This document shows positions 43,043-51,775 of a stretch of DNA of 64,000 bases, one piece after another. The notes under the pieces are model-generated. The model worked only from the letters and a program-made list of their open reading frames with translations. It was not told the DNA's origin and searched no databases. Origin of the DNA: CAZSAL01 sp964604825 (GTDB taxonomy: Bacteria; Elusimicrobiota; Elusimicrobia; 2-01-FULL-59-12); NCBI GenBank assembly GCA_964604825.1, contig CAZSAL010000010.1, positions 1 to 64,000 of the forward strand, read 5' to 3'. The position numbers were made by a program, and so were the translations under genes. Numbering within the stretch: position 1 is the first letter of the stretch; the number at the start of each line of letters is the position of its first letter.

Positions 43043-44292
43043 ATTGTTCTCCTCTGGGTTGTATTAACATGGACATGACAAAGCAAATGAATTTTCCCCG
43101 ACATCAGCTTCGGCAGCAGGGCGTCGCGTATGGCGGCGAGTTTTTTGGACTGCTCTTCGTTGTTCTCGATCATTTGATCCAAAGGGTATGCGAATTGTTC
43201 AAAGGCATCTATTAACTCTTTAGGCGGTGATGCATGTTTAATGTTGCAGAAATCATTTTTCCCAATTGATCCGAAGACAGTGCCTTCAGCTTCGAAAGAT
43301 GCAAAGGATTCGTTCAGAAAATGCATCGAGTAGTAAGTGTACGAACGGCTGCCGCTTTTATGCCGAATTGCGGCAACCCCGCGTCCAATGCAACATTCCC
43401 TCAGCGTTAAATTTATATCTCCAACTGGAGCGCGAACGCTGACAAGCGTATCACCTGCCTGCGCTCGTCTAGTAGGTGCAGTGCAATAAACGCGAGATGT
43501 TGGGTAGCGGAATCCAAAATCTGTTCGCCCTTGGTAGAATTCCATTCCCCCTCCAACCTCATTATATGTATCGCCTGGAGGTGATTGGCCCATAGTGAGG
43601 TTAAATTCCTCACCTATCGTGCTAAGCTGCCAACCCTTCGGAATTTCGCCGAGCGGAGAGTCCTGGAAGGAATCTGGAAAGAGATCGAGGATGTCCTTAT
43701 TCCACCCCTCACCCACACCCTCTCCCCCTTGGGGGCGAGGGAATTTATAAGGGCGGCCTTGCATCTTTGCGCGGACGGGATCGAAATCTACAAACCAAGA
43801 CTTAAAAATCGCCCGCGCCATGGCCTCCAGCGTCGTGTTCATCTTCCGATTCAGCTCGATCTTGTCGTCAAGCGTGCTAAGGATGGCAGCAAGTCCTACC
43901 TGTTCCTCAACCGGAGGGATTTCGACTGGCAAGCTGTAAAACGAATCCCGGCTTGTCGAAGGAATGGCTGAACCACTATCCATTCTATTGATATCGTAAG
44001 TGAGCAGCTTGTAATACGCCCACTTCAAATCAAGTTCAATTTTTGGCTTGAGATAAAAGGCAGTATCTATCACAAAAAAGGGCTTGGCTGAATAATGGAT
44101 TCCTCGATACGCCCCTTTGCGACCGACAATGACCCCCGGATGCGGGCACAAAGGCTCCGAGTGCATCCCGATTGGCCCATTTGTTCCATAAACCGGATAT
44201 GGGCCAGTACCGTCCTCGTATCCACGAAGACTTTGGCCATATTCCAAAGTTACTGCATCACCCCAACGCATTTCTCTCCACTCACCCGCCAT
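43039..44292 (-). CDS. hsdS: Type I restriction-modification specificity subunit S
   Basis: 417 residues with two target-recognition domains: TRD1 residues about 1-140 and TRD2 about 215-345, each followed by a conserved helical repeat (PPVEEQVGLAAILSTLDDKIELN and its C-terminal counterpart beginning NNEEQSKKLAAIRD). Directs the M2S and R2M2S complexes to a bipartite site. A C-rich repeat (43718-43741) is inserted in frame in the central region (RPQGGEGVGEG). The C-terminus is short and unusual (LLCHVHVNTTQRRTI). Confidence 0.93.
   Translation of the reverse strand: MAGEWREMRWGDAVTLEYGQSLRGYEDGTGPYPVYGTNGPIGMHSEPLCPHPGVIVGRKGAYRGIHYSAKPFFVIDTAFYLKPKIELDLKWAYYKLLTYDINRMDSGSAIPSTSRDSFYSLPVEIPPVEEQVGLAAILSTLDDKIELNRKMNTTLEAMARAIFKSWFVDFDPVRAKMQGRPYKFPRPQGGEGVGEGWNKDILDLFPDSFQDSPLGEIPKGWQLSTIGEEFNLTMGQSPPGDTYNEVGGGMEFYQGRTDFGFRYPTSRVYCTAPTRRAQAGDTLVSVRAPVGDINLTLRECCIGRGVAAIRHKSGSRSYTYYSMHFLNESFASFEAEGTVFGSIGKNDFCNIKHASPPKELIDAFEQFAYPLDQMIENNEEQSKKLAAIRDALLPKLMSGKIHLLCHVHVNTTQRRTI
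43718..43741. repeat. C-rich hairpin repeat (family R2) in frame inside hsdS
   Basis: CCCTCTCCCCC-TT-GGGGGCGAGGG. Encodes part of the linker between the first conserved region and TRD2; another member of the family at 34773, 34879 and 57458. Confidence 0.8.
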
Positions 44293-44327
44293 ACCCGAGC
44301 TCCTTCAAGCGGTTGTAGTGCATTGTC

Positions 44328-45500
44328 TCACGCAGAGCGTTCCGTTCCTTCGGCTAGAATCTTGATATAAGGATCGTAAATGAAAATGCGGCCGCGAAGC
44401 TTCCCGGTAAACTCTCGGGCAATTGCAAATTTTTGTAGATACATCATCGCTTTGTTCACGGCAGGAAAAGAAAGTTTGAGCTCTCTTTCTGCGTCGGCCA
44501 GGGAAATAACTCCATGCTTTCTCAATAAGGTATGCACGCGCAATGCTGTCATGCCAGCCTTGCCAAGTTTTTGGATTTGATGACTATGATCTTCAAACAT
44601 AGTTAAAAGTCTTTTGACGGTATCAGCCGCCTGGTTGGAAACCTCCTCCACCCCTCGTAAATAAAAGGCCATCCACCCTTCCCAATCTCCGTGCGTACGG
44701 ATTCTTTGCAGAACCTCGTTATACTCTTCCCGATGTTGCTTGAAGTGGAGACTCAAATAAAGAAGGGGCTGGGACAGCGCACCTTCTGCACAGAGAATAA
44801 AGGTGATCAATAAACGGCCCAGGCGGCCATTGCCATCGAGAAAAGGGTGAATGGTCTCAAACTGAGCATGGGCCAAGCCAGCCTTAACCAGGGTGGCAGT
44901 CTGTATTGGATCTCCATGAAGAAACTTTTCCAAGGCCCCCATGGCAGGCATCACTTCATGCGGCGGTGGCGGCACATAGCGTGCGGTGCCGGGCCGCGTT
45001 CCACCGAACCAGTTTTGGGAACGGCGAAACTCCCCGGGTTCTTTGTCGCTACCGCGAGTATCCTTGAGCAACAGGGCGTGTATTTCTTTAAGAAGTCGAA
45101 GGCTTAGAGGGAATCCCTCTTTCAATCGCGCAAGCCCATGACTCATAGCGGCCACATAATTCGAAACCTCCTTTACGTCGGCCAGGGGAACACCAGGAGT
45201 TTGCTTATTTTCGTAAAGCAACAAATCAGAAAGAGATGATTGCGTCCCCTCAATTTGGGAAGAGAGGATGGCCTCCTTTCGGATGTACATGTAGAGGAAT
45301 AGGGTGGGATCTGGCAAAAGGGTCGTAATTCCTTCGAGGCGACCTAATGCACGGTTGGCTCGTTCATGAGCAGCAGTATCCAACGTGACCGGTGGCGTTG
45401 GCGGCAACGGCGATGGGATGAACAAAACAAAAGGCTCAGGTCCTGACTGTTTCTCCCAGCGGCCTGATCTTATGCTTTTTATGGGGTCAAAATCTATCAT
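44328..45500 (-). CDS. Fic family protein inside the type I restriction operon (copy 2)
   Basis: 390 residues, same architecture as the copy at 208-1383: inhibitory motif SSQIEGT (80-86), Fic motif HPFLDGNGRLGR (His218) and a C-terminal winged helix (DAERELKLSFPAVNKAMMYL). It lies between hsdM and hsdS, 35 bases before hsdS, splitting the usual hsdM-hsdS order. An inverted repeat (45510-45537) lies just upstream of the start, and a TATAAT box is inside it, so fic-hsdS can be transcribed from its own promoter. Predicted protein AMPylator; role here may be as a guard or abortive-infection toxin. Confidence 0.92.
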   Translation of the reverse strand: MIDFDPIKSIRSGRWEKQSGPEPFVLFIPSPLPPTPPVTLDTAAHERANRALGRLEGITTLLPDPTLFLYMYIRKEAILSSQIEGTQSSLSDLLLYENKQTPGVPLADVKEVSNYVAAMSHGLARLKEGFPLSLRLLKEIHALLLKDTRGSDKEPGEFRRSQNWFGGTRPGTARYVPPPPHEVMPAMGALEKFLHGDPIQTATLVKAGLAHAQFETIHPFLDGNGRLGRLLITFILCAEGALSQPLLYLSLHFKQHREEYNEVLQRIRTHGDWEGWMAFYLRGVEEVSNQAADTVKRLLTMFEDHSHQIQKLGKAGMTALRVHTLLRKHGVISLADAERELKLSFPAVNKAMMYLQKFAIAREFTGKLRGRIFIYDPYIKILAEGTERSA

Positions 45501-45509
45501 ATATTTGCT

Positions 45510-45537
45510 ATTAAATTATACACGCTTATAGTTTAAT
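45510..45537 (-). promoter_or_regulatory. Inverted repeat and -10 box upstream of fic copy 2
   Basis: Arms ATTAAATTATA (45510-45520) and TATAGTTTAAT (45527-45537) with one mismatch surround a 6-nt centre; on the minus strand a TATAAT (45515-45520) lies in one arm, 15 nt before the start. Like the fic copy 1 operator, a likely self-controlled promoter. Confidence 0.55.
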
Positions 45538-45599
45538 AATCTATAGTGTTATTAAGCTTTAGGTTAATAGATAAAACACATCTACAATACATGCAGTTT

Positions 45600-47147
45600 T
45601 TAAACACGTTTCAGATTATCTCGAATAACAGCCTCCAAACAGGCACTTTTGGCAAATTGTTCCTCTAGTTGCTTGGTGAGCCGTTTCATCTTTTCTTCAA
45701 AGGGTTCGCCGTCATCCTCCACAGCTTCCGCGCCGACATAGCGGCCGGGTGTAAGCACATGACCGTGAGAGGAAATCTCTTCCAGCCTGGCGCTTTTACA
45801 AAAACCGGGGATATCTTCGTACTTGCCAGCTTCTTTCTCTCCCCGCCAGGCATGGTAGGTTTTCGCAACGCGGGCGATTTCCTCATCCGTGAGTTCACGG
45901 TGCGTGCGATCAATCAGGTGGCTGAGCTTGCGGGCGTCAATGAAAAGGGTCTGGCCGCGTCTATCACGAAACTTTCCATTCTTCTTGTCCCGAGCGATGA
46001 ACCACAGACAGGCGGGAATCATTGCTCCATAGAAAAGTTGACCTGGCAGGGCAATCATGCAGTCCACCAGATCGGCTTCGATGATTTTCTTGCGAATTTC
46101 GCCTTCCCCGCTGGTATTGGAAGACATCGATCCATTAGCCAATACGAAACCTGTAATGCCTGTCGGGGCCAGATGGTGAATCATGTGCTGGATCCAGGCG
46201 TAATTGGCGTTACCCGCAGGCGGCGCTCCATACTTCCAGCGCACGTCATCCCGCAAACGCTCTCCTCCCCAGTCTTTGAGGTTGAATGGGGGATTGGCAA
46301 GGATAAAGTCAGCTTTTAAATCTTTGTGCAGGTCATTGTGGAAGGTGTCCGCATTTTGAGGCCCGAGGTTGGCTTCGATCCCGCGAATGGCAAGGTTCAT
46401 TTTGGCCAGACGCCAGGTTGTTGGGTTGGATTCCTGGCCGAAGATCGCGATATCGTCCCGTCTGCCGCCATGAGCTTTGATAAATTCCTCGCTCTGCACA
46501 AACATGCCGCTCGAACCGCAGCAGGGATCATACACACGCCCTTTATAAGGCTCGATCATTTCGACAAGGAGCTTTACGACGCAGCGCGGTGTATAAAATT
46601 CTCCGCCCTTTTTCCCTTCCGCGCTCGCAAATTTGCTCAGGAAGTATTCGTAGACCCGGCCAAGAATATCTTTTGAACGGCTTTCCTTGTCACCCAGGCC
46701 GATGGTGCCAATTAAATCGATAAGCTCGCCTAGCCGGTGTTTATCTAGATCAGGTCGAGCATAAATTTTCGGAAGAACCCCTTTGAGCGAAGGGTTATCC
46801 TTCTCAATGGCGACCATAGCGTCGTCAATCAGTTTGCCAATCGTCGGCTTCTTCGCATTATCTTGAAGGCGAGTCCAGCGCGCTTCTTTTGGCACCCAGA
46901 ACACATTGGCCGCAGTGTATTCATCACGGTCTTCCGGGTCAGCGCCTTTTTCCTTTGCCAGCTTCGCGCGATGTTCCTCAAAAGCGTCTGAAATGTACTT
47001 GAGAAATATGAGCCCCAACGCAACGTGTTTATACTCGCCCGGGTCCATGTGCCCGCGCATCTTGTCCGCAGCGGACCAGAGCTTTTCCTCAAACCCAAGG
47101 TTCGCGCCGTTGCCGTTTTGCTTAACAGATTTCATTTCACGCGCCAT
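45600..47147 (-). CDS. hsdM: Type I restriction-modification methyltransferase subunit M
   Basis: 515 residues, N6-adenine methyltransferase. SAM motif I VYDPCCGSSGMFVQ, catalytic NPPF (NPPFNLKDWGG), N-terminal HsdM_N helical domain (LWSAADKMRGHMD) and the C-terminal coiled coil that docks HsdS. First gene of the locus. Motif IV is the NPPF form of type I enzymes. Confidence 0.95.
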   Translation of the reverse strand: MAREMKSVKQNGNGANLGFEEKLWSAADKMRGHMDPGEYKHVALGLIFLKYISDAFEEHRAKLAKEKGADPEDRDEYTAANVFWVPKEARWTRLQDNAKKPTIGKLIDDAMVAIEKDNPSLKGVLPKIYARPDLDKHRLGELIDLIGTIGLGDKESRSKDILGRVYEYFLSKFASAEGKKGGEFYTPRCVVKLLVEMIEPYKGRVYDPCCGSSGMFVQSEEFIKAHGGRRDDIAIFGQESNPTTWRLAKMNLAIRGIEANLGPQNADTFHNDLHKDLKADFILANPPFNLKDWGGERLRDDVRWKYGAPPAGNANYAWIQHMIHHLAPTGITGFVLANGSMSSNTSGEGEIRKKIIEADLVDCMIALPGQLFYGAMIPACLWFIARDKKNGKFRDRRGQTLFIDARKLSHLIDRTHRELTDEEIARVAKTYHAWRGEKEAGKYEDIPGFCKSARLEEISSHGHVLTPGRYVGAEAVEDDGEPFEEKMKRLTKQLEEQFAKSACLEAVIRDNLKRV

Positions 47148-47261
47148 AGAATGTTCTCCGAAGGAATGTATGTCTAAAAGGATGAATCTATTTTCGCTCT
47201 TTTAAGGTTGCATTTCTAGCAAACGGGGGAAGTTGGGAGAGAACCCCTGACAGGATGACAC

Positions 47262-47888
47262 TTACTTGGCGGCGGGTTTCCAGAATGGGGTTTCGTAGCG
47301 TGAACGTTCCTGAGGGATGTTCAGATTCATCCCGGTCTCAATGCGATCAAAATCAGGGATAGCATCGTGGTTGGCTTTCCAGATGGCAACCCATCCGGCG
47401 CCGCGATGAACAGGGGAATGTCTTGCCGCTATATCCCATAACGTATCGCCGCGGCGTACGGCGTAATACCCGGGAGGAAGACCGGCAATTTTTGTTCTAA
47501 ATTCCTTTACCGACTGCCATGCCGTGTGCGCTTCCGCCATGGCAACATCATACTGCTCCCTGCTGATAAGCTCCTTGGCGTTGCGCAAAGGCGTAGAAAT
47601 AGTTGGGACATCGCCGAAATGCTCCCTCAAGGGCTTATAAGCCTCACCAATTACGGCGACGCTTGCAACCACGGTTCTTCTGAGACGTTCCATCGCCGTG
47701 TTTTCCTCGCGACGGGCTTCCACGGCAGAGGCAACGCGCGTTTGCTGTTCATCACAAACGGCTCGCGCATGGCGCAAAGCTAAAATCCCTTCCTCTTCCA
47801 CGCTGTTGATTCGAGCAACCAGAAAACCATAGCCAGCGGCAATAGAGCCGAAAAAAATCATTAACAATTGAAAACGAGTGAATCGCAT
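47262..47888 (-). CDS. LysM domain protein
   Basis: 208 residues: a signal-anchor helix at the N-terminus (LLMIFFGSIAAGYGFL), a helical mid-part and a C-terminal LysM-type domain (YAVRRGDTLWDIAARHS...IWKANHDAIPDFDRIETGMNLNIP). Probably binds peptidoglycan from the periplasm. It lies just upstream of the hsdM side, on the same strand but outside the operon. Confidence 0.85.
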   Translation of the reverse strand: MRFTRFQLLMIFFGSIAAGYGFLVARINSVEEEGILALRHARAVCDEQQTRVASAVEARREENTAMERLRRTVVASVAVIGEAYKPLREHFGDVPTISTPLRNAKELISREQYDVAMAEAHTAWQSVKEFRTKIAGLPPGYYAVRRGDTLWDIAARHSPVHRGAGWVAIWKANHDAIPDFDRIETGMNLNIPQERSRYETPFWKPAAK

Positions 47889-47947
47889 TAGTGAAAATAA
47901 TGCAATTCATTTGAGCGACCGTCAAGAAAAACACCAGGAACGACAGT

Positions 47948-48093
47948 AACAACAGTAACTAAAGGGCCGAGTAACTACAGGGCCGAGCAAAGGCGGGAAC
48001 TAAAAACGGAAGGGTCGAAAAACATCGGTAACTACAGTTCCGAGCTCGGCCTTTTTGTTACTGTCGTTGCTCGGCCCTTTTGTTACTGTTGTT
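47948..48093. repeat. Structured intergenic region: tandem 25-mers and a 24-bp inverted repeat
   Basis: Two direct 25-mers (48044-48068 and 48069-48093) differ at two positions; a further sequence at 47948-47971 is their inverted complement with one mismatch. The pattern GTAAC, AAAGGGCCGAG recurs. T-rich tracts inside the stems suggest overlapping terminators. No gene is seen. Confidence 0.75.
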
Positions 48094-48475
48094 AGAATCT
48101 CCAGAGGCGGAAGCGGACTTTTATTTCGCGGCGTTCGTGGAAGATCCAGCTGAGGGCCGTACTGAACAGGGAAAAAAGAAGCGATCCGACGATTGCCCAG
48201 CCGTAGTTTCGGATCATCAGTCCCCGGATAATATAGCCCGCGCTGAAAAATATGGCGGCGTTCAAAAGAATAGTGAAAAATCCTAATGTGATAATGTTCA
48301 AGGGCAGAGTCAGGAAAAGAAGCACGGGACGGACAAAAGCATTTAGCAAACCAAGAACCAGAGCGCCGAATATGCAGGATTCCCATCCCCGGAACCACAC
48401 TCCCCCGCGAAGGCAGAGCGCCGTAAGCATCAGCGCAATCGTATTAACAAACCAGCGAAGAAAGAAAACTTTCAT
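48092..48475 (-). CDS. Phage-holin-family (DUF360-like) membrane protein
   Basis: About 127 residues, four membrane helices with LNAFVRPVLLFLTLPLNIITLGFF, the signature of PF04020. I start at ATG 48475, with AAGGA eight bases upstream and 12 bases after the RNase HI stop, rather than the TTG upstream. Despite the name it is a widespread membrane protein with no proven lytic function. Confidence 0.88.
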   Translation of the reverse strand: MKVFFLRWFVNTIALMLTALCLRGGVWFRGWESCIFGALVLGLLNAFVRPVLLFLTLPLNIITLGFFTILLNAAIFFSAGYIIRGLMIRNYGWAIVGSLLFSLFSTALSWIFHERREIKVRFRLWRF

Positions 48476-48486
48476 TCCGTCTTTCC

Positions 48487-48957
48487 TTACCAAAATTCTC
48501 CCTGCCGAGAAGGCATGGATCGCAGATTTTCCTGTTTTATTTTAGCTGATCCGGCTTTGTTTAATTCCTTGTTAAGCAGTTTATCCGCCCGGCTGATCAA
48601 GGGATGCTCACGCGGCACCTGTTCAAACGTCACGGTTTCAAACTGGGCTGCCAAAGATTTTACTTTTTCCGCGAGCTTTTTCAGCTCGGAATCCTTGATT
48701 CGGTACCTTCCCTGAAGCTGAAAGACTATCAATTCGCTGTCCGCGCGGCACAACACCTGCCGGGCCTTTCTCTTTTTGGCCATTTCGAGCGCCATTATCA
48801 TCGCGTTATATTCGGCTTTATTATTAGTGGTTTCACCGATGTACCGGGCCGTCTCTTCCAGCACCTTCCCCCCGGCGTCGCAGACAACAACGCCCACGGC
48901 CGCAGGGCCGGGATTGCCGCGCGCTCCACCGTCGGAAAATGTCTGGAGAAAAACCAT
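48487..48957 (-). CDS. Ribonuclease HI family protein
   Basis: 156 residues of the short RNase H1-like (reverse-transcriptase-like) family. Catalytic acidic residues Asp9 (SDGGARGNPG), Glu49 (TNNKAEY), Asp73 (RADSEL) and a fourth in SRADKLLN. Degrades RNA in RNA:DNA hybrids. Likely co-transcribed with the membrane protein that follows. Confidence 0.9.
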   Translation of the reverse strand: MVFLQTFSDGGARGNPGPAAVGVVVCDAGGKVLEETARYIGETTNNKAEYNAMIMALEMAKKRKARQVLCRADSELIVFQLQGRYRIKDSELKKLAEKVKSLAAQFETVTFEQVPREHPLISRADKLLNKELNKAGSAKIKQENLRSMPSRQGEFW

Positions 48958-49005
48958 TGATTATTCCTCTGTCCCCCGGCTTACGGATCTCCGGGGCGAC
49001 GGCTC

Positions 49006-49503
49006 TTACCGGTAATTAACGAACTGCAGCGGCAGGCCGAAATCCCGGCCGCGCAGGAATTGAATCACTGCCTGCAGATCATCTTTCGACCTGCCGGTAA
49101 TGCGGAGCTGATCTCCCTGGATGCTTGCCTGAACCTTTAATTTCGTTTCTTTGATGGCCTTAACCATTTCTTTTGCCTTATCAGAGACTATTCCCTGCTT
49201 CAGTGCGACGGGCTGGCGAACCGTGCCGCCTTCTCCTGGCTCGACGGCTTTAAAATCCAGGCTTTTCAGCGAAATACCCCTTCTGGTCAGCTTGCTTTCC
49301 AAAACATCTACGACGCTCTTCAATTTTTGTTCATCATCCGAAAAAAGCGTCAGCTTCGCTTCCTTTTTGTCAAAGTCAACGCGGGAAACGCTTCCCTTGA
49401 AGTCGAATCGAGTAGAAATTTCCTTATTCGCCTGATTGAAAGCGTTTTCCACTTCCTGCAGGTCGATTTTAGAGACAACGTCAAAAGAGAATTCAGAAGC
49501 CAT
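49006..49503 (-). CDS. yajQ: YajQ family nucleotide-binding protein
   Basis: 165 residues covering the full YajQ fold: FSFDVVSKIDLQEVENAFNQ at the start, KEISTRFDFKGS, and VQASIQGDQLRITGRSKDDLQAVI near the end. YajQ homologues bind cyclic di-GMP or RNA in some bacteria. In line with wecB upstream on the same strand. Confidence 0.95.
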   Translation of the reverse strand: MASEFSFDVVSKIDLQEVENAFNQANKEISTRFDFKGSVSRVDFDKKEAKLTLFSDDEQKLKSVVDVLESKLTRRGISLKSLDFKAVEPGEGGTVRQPVALKQGIVSDKAKEMVKAIKETKLKVQASIQGDQLRITGRSKDDLQAVIQFLRGRDFGLPLQFVNYR

Positions 49504-49520
49504 GGTTCACTCCTTCCATA

Positions 49521-50693
49521 TCACTGTTTATGAGCGGCGGGAAAGCGATCTCCCTCAAATTCTTCAGGCGGCTTTTTAGAAACTCCGGAATGATACTTAA
49601 GCGCATCTAATATGCGGGCCGAAGCGCCGCCGTCGCCGTACGGATTAACCGCATTGGCCATATGTTCGTATTCCGGCTGATCGACGAGCAGCCTGTCTAT
49701 TTCTTCAAAGACTTTTTGCTCTTCAACGCCTGCAACCCTGGCCGTACCAGCCGACACCGCTTCGGGACGTTCCGTCACTTTCCGCAGAACAAGAACCGGT
49801 TTCCCCAGAGCGGGCGCTTCTTCCTGTATGCCGCCGGAATCAGTCACGACCAGATAACTGAGCTTCATCAGATTTATCAGATCCAGATAATCAACGGGCG
49901 GGATCAGATGGATGCGGGGGTGGTTCCCCAGGACTTCCTTTGCCACATTCTGGACTCTGGGGTTCAAATGCACCGGATAAACGATTTTTACGTCCGGATG
50001 CTTTTCCGCGACGCGGCGGAGCGCACGGAAAATGCCGGCCATGACTTCGCCCAGGTTTTCCCGGCGATGCGCCGTAACCAGAATAACGCGGGAATCGGCC
50101 AAAGATAATTCCTTCAAGCTATTGTGCGTCCATGCATGATTCCGTTTAACGGCGAATTTCAATGCATCTATTACCGTGTTGCCGGTAACAAAAATTCCCC
50201 CTGCAGGAATGTTCTCTTTTAAGAGATTTTCCCCGGCCCTGTGGGTCGGCGCAAAATGCAGCGTACAGAGATGATCCGCCAGAACGCGGTTTGATTCTTC
50301 GGGAAAGGGATTTGCTTTATCGTAAGACCGGAGTCCGGCCTCAACATGGCCGACCGGGATCCGGTGATAAAAGGCGGAAAGGCTGGCGGCAAAAGTGGTG
50401 GTCGTGTCCCCGTGGACAAGCACCATATCCGGCTTTTCGCTGTCGAGAATCGGCCCGAGCCTGCCGAGAACGCTGTTGACTATATGCTCGAGCGTCTGGT
50501 TCGACTGCATGATATTCAGATCGTAGTCGGAAGTGATTTCAAATAACCGCATCACCTGATCGAGCATATGGCGATGCTGTGCGGAGACCACAACGCGGCT
50601 GACAAAATCTCCGGAGTGTTCGCGGAGGGAGCGCACCAGCGGCGCCATCTTGATGGCTTCCGGCCGGGTGCCGAAAACGCTCAAAACTTTCAT
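49521..50693 (-). CDS. wecB: UDP-N-acetylglucosamine 2-epimerase (non-hydrolysing)
   Basis: 390 residues, starting at MKVLSVFGTRPEAIKMAP (Met 50693; the open frame reaches 50816 but that part belongs to the neighbour's reading). Motifs VHGDTTTTFA, HVEAGLRSYDKANPFPEESNR and TDSGGIQEEAP are diagnostic. Converts UDP-GlcNAc to UDP-ManNAc for surface glycan. Adjacent to the WecA/MraY-type transferase and shares its direction. Confidence 0.95.
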   Translation of the reverse strand: MKVLSVFGTRPEAIKMAPLVRSLREHSGDFVSRVVVSAQHRHMLDQVMRLFEITSDYDLNIMQSNQTLEHIVNSVLGRLGPILDSEKPDMVLVHGDTTTTFAASLSAFYHRIPVGHVEAGLRSYDKANPFPEESNRVLADHLCTLHFAPTHRAGENLLKENIPAGGIFVTGNTVIDALKFAVKRNHAWTHNSLKELSLADSRVILVTAHRRENLGEVMAGIFRALRRVAEKHPDVKIVYPVHLNPRVQNVAKEVLGNHPRIHLIPPVDYLDLINLMKLSYLVVTDSGGIQEEAPALGKPVLVLRKVTERPEAVSAGTARVAGVEEQKVFEEIDRLLVDQPEYEHMANAVNPYGDGGASARILDALKYHSGVSKKPPEEFEGDRFPAAHKQ

Positions 50694-50722
50694 TAGTACC
50701 GCGCTCCCATGGAAGTCAGCAC

Positions 50723-51775
50723 CTACGCCTCCTTCACGATGGCCAGAAAAATTGCCGAAACCGAGAGCATAAGAGTCAAAACATAAACCAGCAGCACCAC
50801 TTCCCTGCCGGTCCATCCAAGCTTCAATAACTGGTGGTGCAGGTGTTCCCGGTCAGGCTCCATGATCTTCGATTTTTTCTGGAAACGGCGGATGATCGCC
50901 AGGCTGACATCGAGCACCGGCAAAGCTACGACTATGACCGGGATCATTATGGAAAGTACCGCCGTTGTCTTCAGCGTGCCTATCACAGTGATCGCCCCGA
51001 GAAGAAATCCAATACCCAGCGCCCCGCCGTCGCCCATGAATACTTTGGCCGGCGAAAAGTTATAGGGCAGAAACCCCATGCAGCTGCCGCACAGTATGGC
51101 GGACAATACGCCGGCAAGTTTCAGCTGTTTGGAGATGAAAACCGTTTCCGTATTGCCCTGGATCACGGCTACGGCAAGAAAAGTTGCCGATGCGATCGCC
51201 GCCAGGCCGGCGGCCAGTCCATCCAGCCCGTCGGCCAGATTGAGGGCGTTCATGAACCCGATCATCCAGAAAACTGTGATCACCTGCGACAGGAGGATGG
51301 GAAACTGCGCGTAGCCGCTGCCGATCAGAGGGAGACGGAGACCTGAGATCTGAACGCCGTAATTAAGCACAACGAGCGAGGCAATGATCTGAATGGGCAA
51401 TTTAAGGGCGGCGGGAACGCGCCTTTTATCGTCGATCATCCCAAGTATCACGACAAAGGTAAGGCCCACCAGTATGCCGGCCAGCTGGTTTTCCAGACTG
51501 ACCACGCCCAGAAGTTTGCCCTGCTGATAAAGGGAATGACGGTACTCAAGGAGAGTGCGGAAACGGGGAAATCCCGCATAAATACCCGCTACCGCGGTCA
51601 CAATGCCCAGATATATCGCCACTCCGCCCCAACGCGGGGTCGGGATGTTATGCACCTTGCGCGCGTCCGGCTGATCAAGAACGCCGAAGCGTTTGGAAAG
51701 CCAGATTGAAAAGGGGGCGGCTGCAAAGCTTGCAACACATGCAGCCAGGAATGCAGCGAGGTAGATTACGCCCAT
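50723..51775 (-). CDS. Polyprenyl-phosphate N-acetylglucosamine-1-phosphate transferase, WecA/MraY type
   Basis: 350 residues, about ten membrane helices. Motifs DQPDARKVHNIPTPRWGG, MNALNLADGLDGLAAG, KVFMGDGGALGIG and the WecA-type EHLHHQLLKLG. Transfers sugar-1-phosphate to undecaprenyl phosphate to start glycan synthesis. Linked with wecB, it suggests a WecA-like role over MraY. Its ATG overlaps the glyA stop by one base (TGATG). Confidence 0.92.
   Translation of the reverse strand: MGVIYLAAFLAACVASFAAAPFSIWLSKRFGVLDQPDARKVHNIPTPRWGGVAIYLGIVTAVAGIYAGFPRFRTLLEYRHSLYQQGKLLGVVSLENQLAGILVGLTFVVILGMIDDKRRVPAALKLPIQIIASLVVLNYGVQISGLRLPLIGSGYAQFPILLSQVITVFWMIGFMNALNLADGLDGLAAGLAAIASATFLAVAVIQGNTETVFISKQLKLAGVLSAILCGSCMGFLPYNFSPAKVFMGDGGALGIGFLLGAITVIGTLKTTAVLSIMIPVIVVALPVLDVSLAIIRRFQKKSKIMEPDREHLHHQLLKLGWTGREVVLLVYVLTLMLSVSAIFLAIVKEA

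Noticed and set aside
48092..48475. Prophage holin and hence a prophage
   Set aside because: The holin-family name covers a common chromosomal membrane protein; no lysis, capsid or integrase genes are near.
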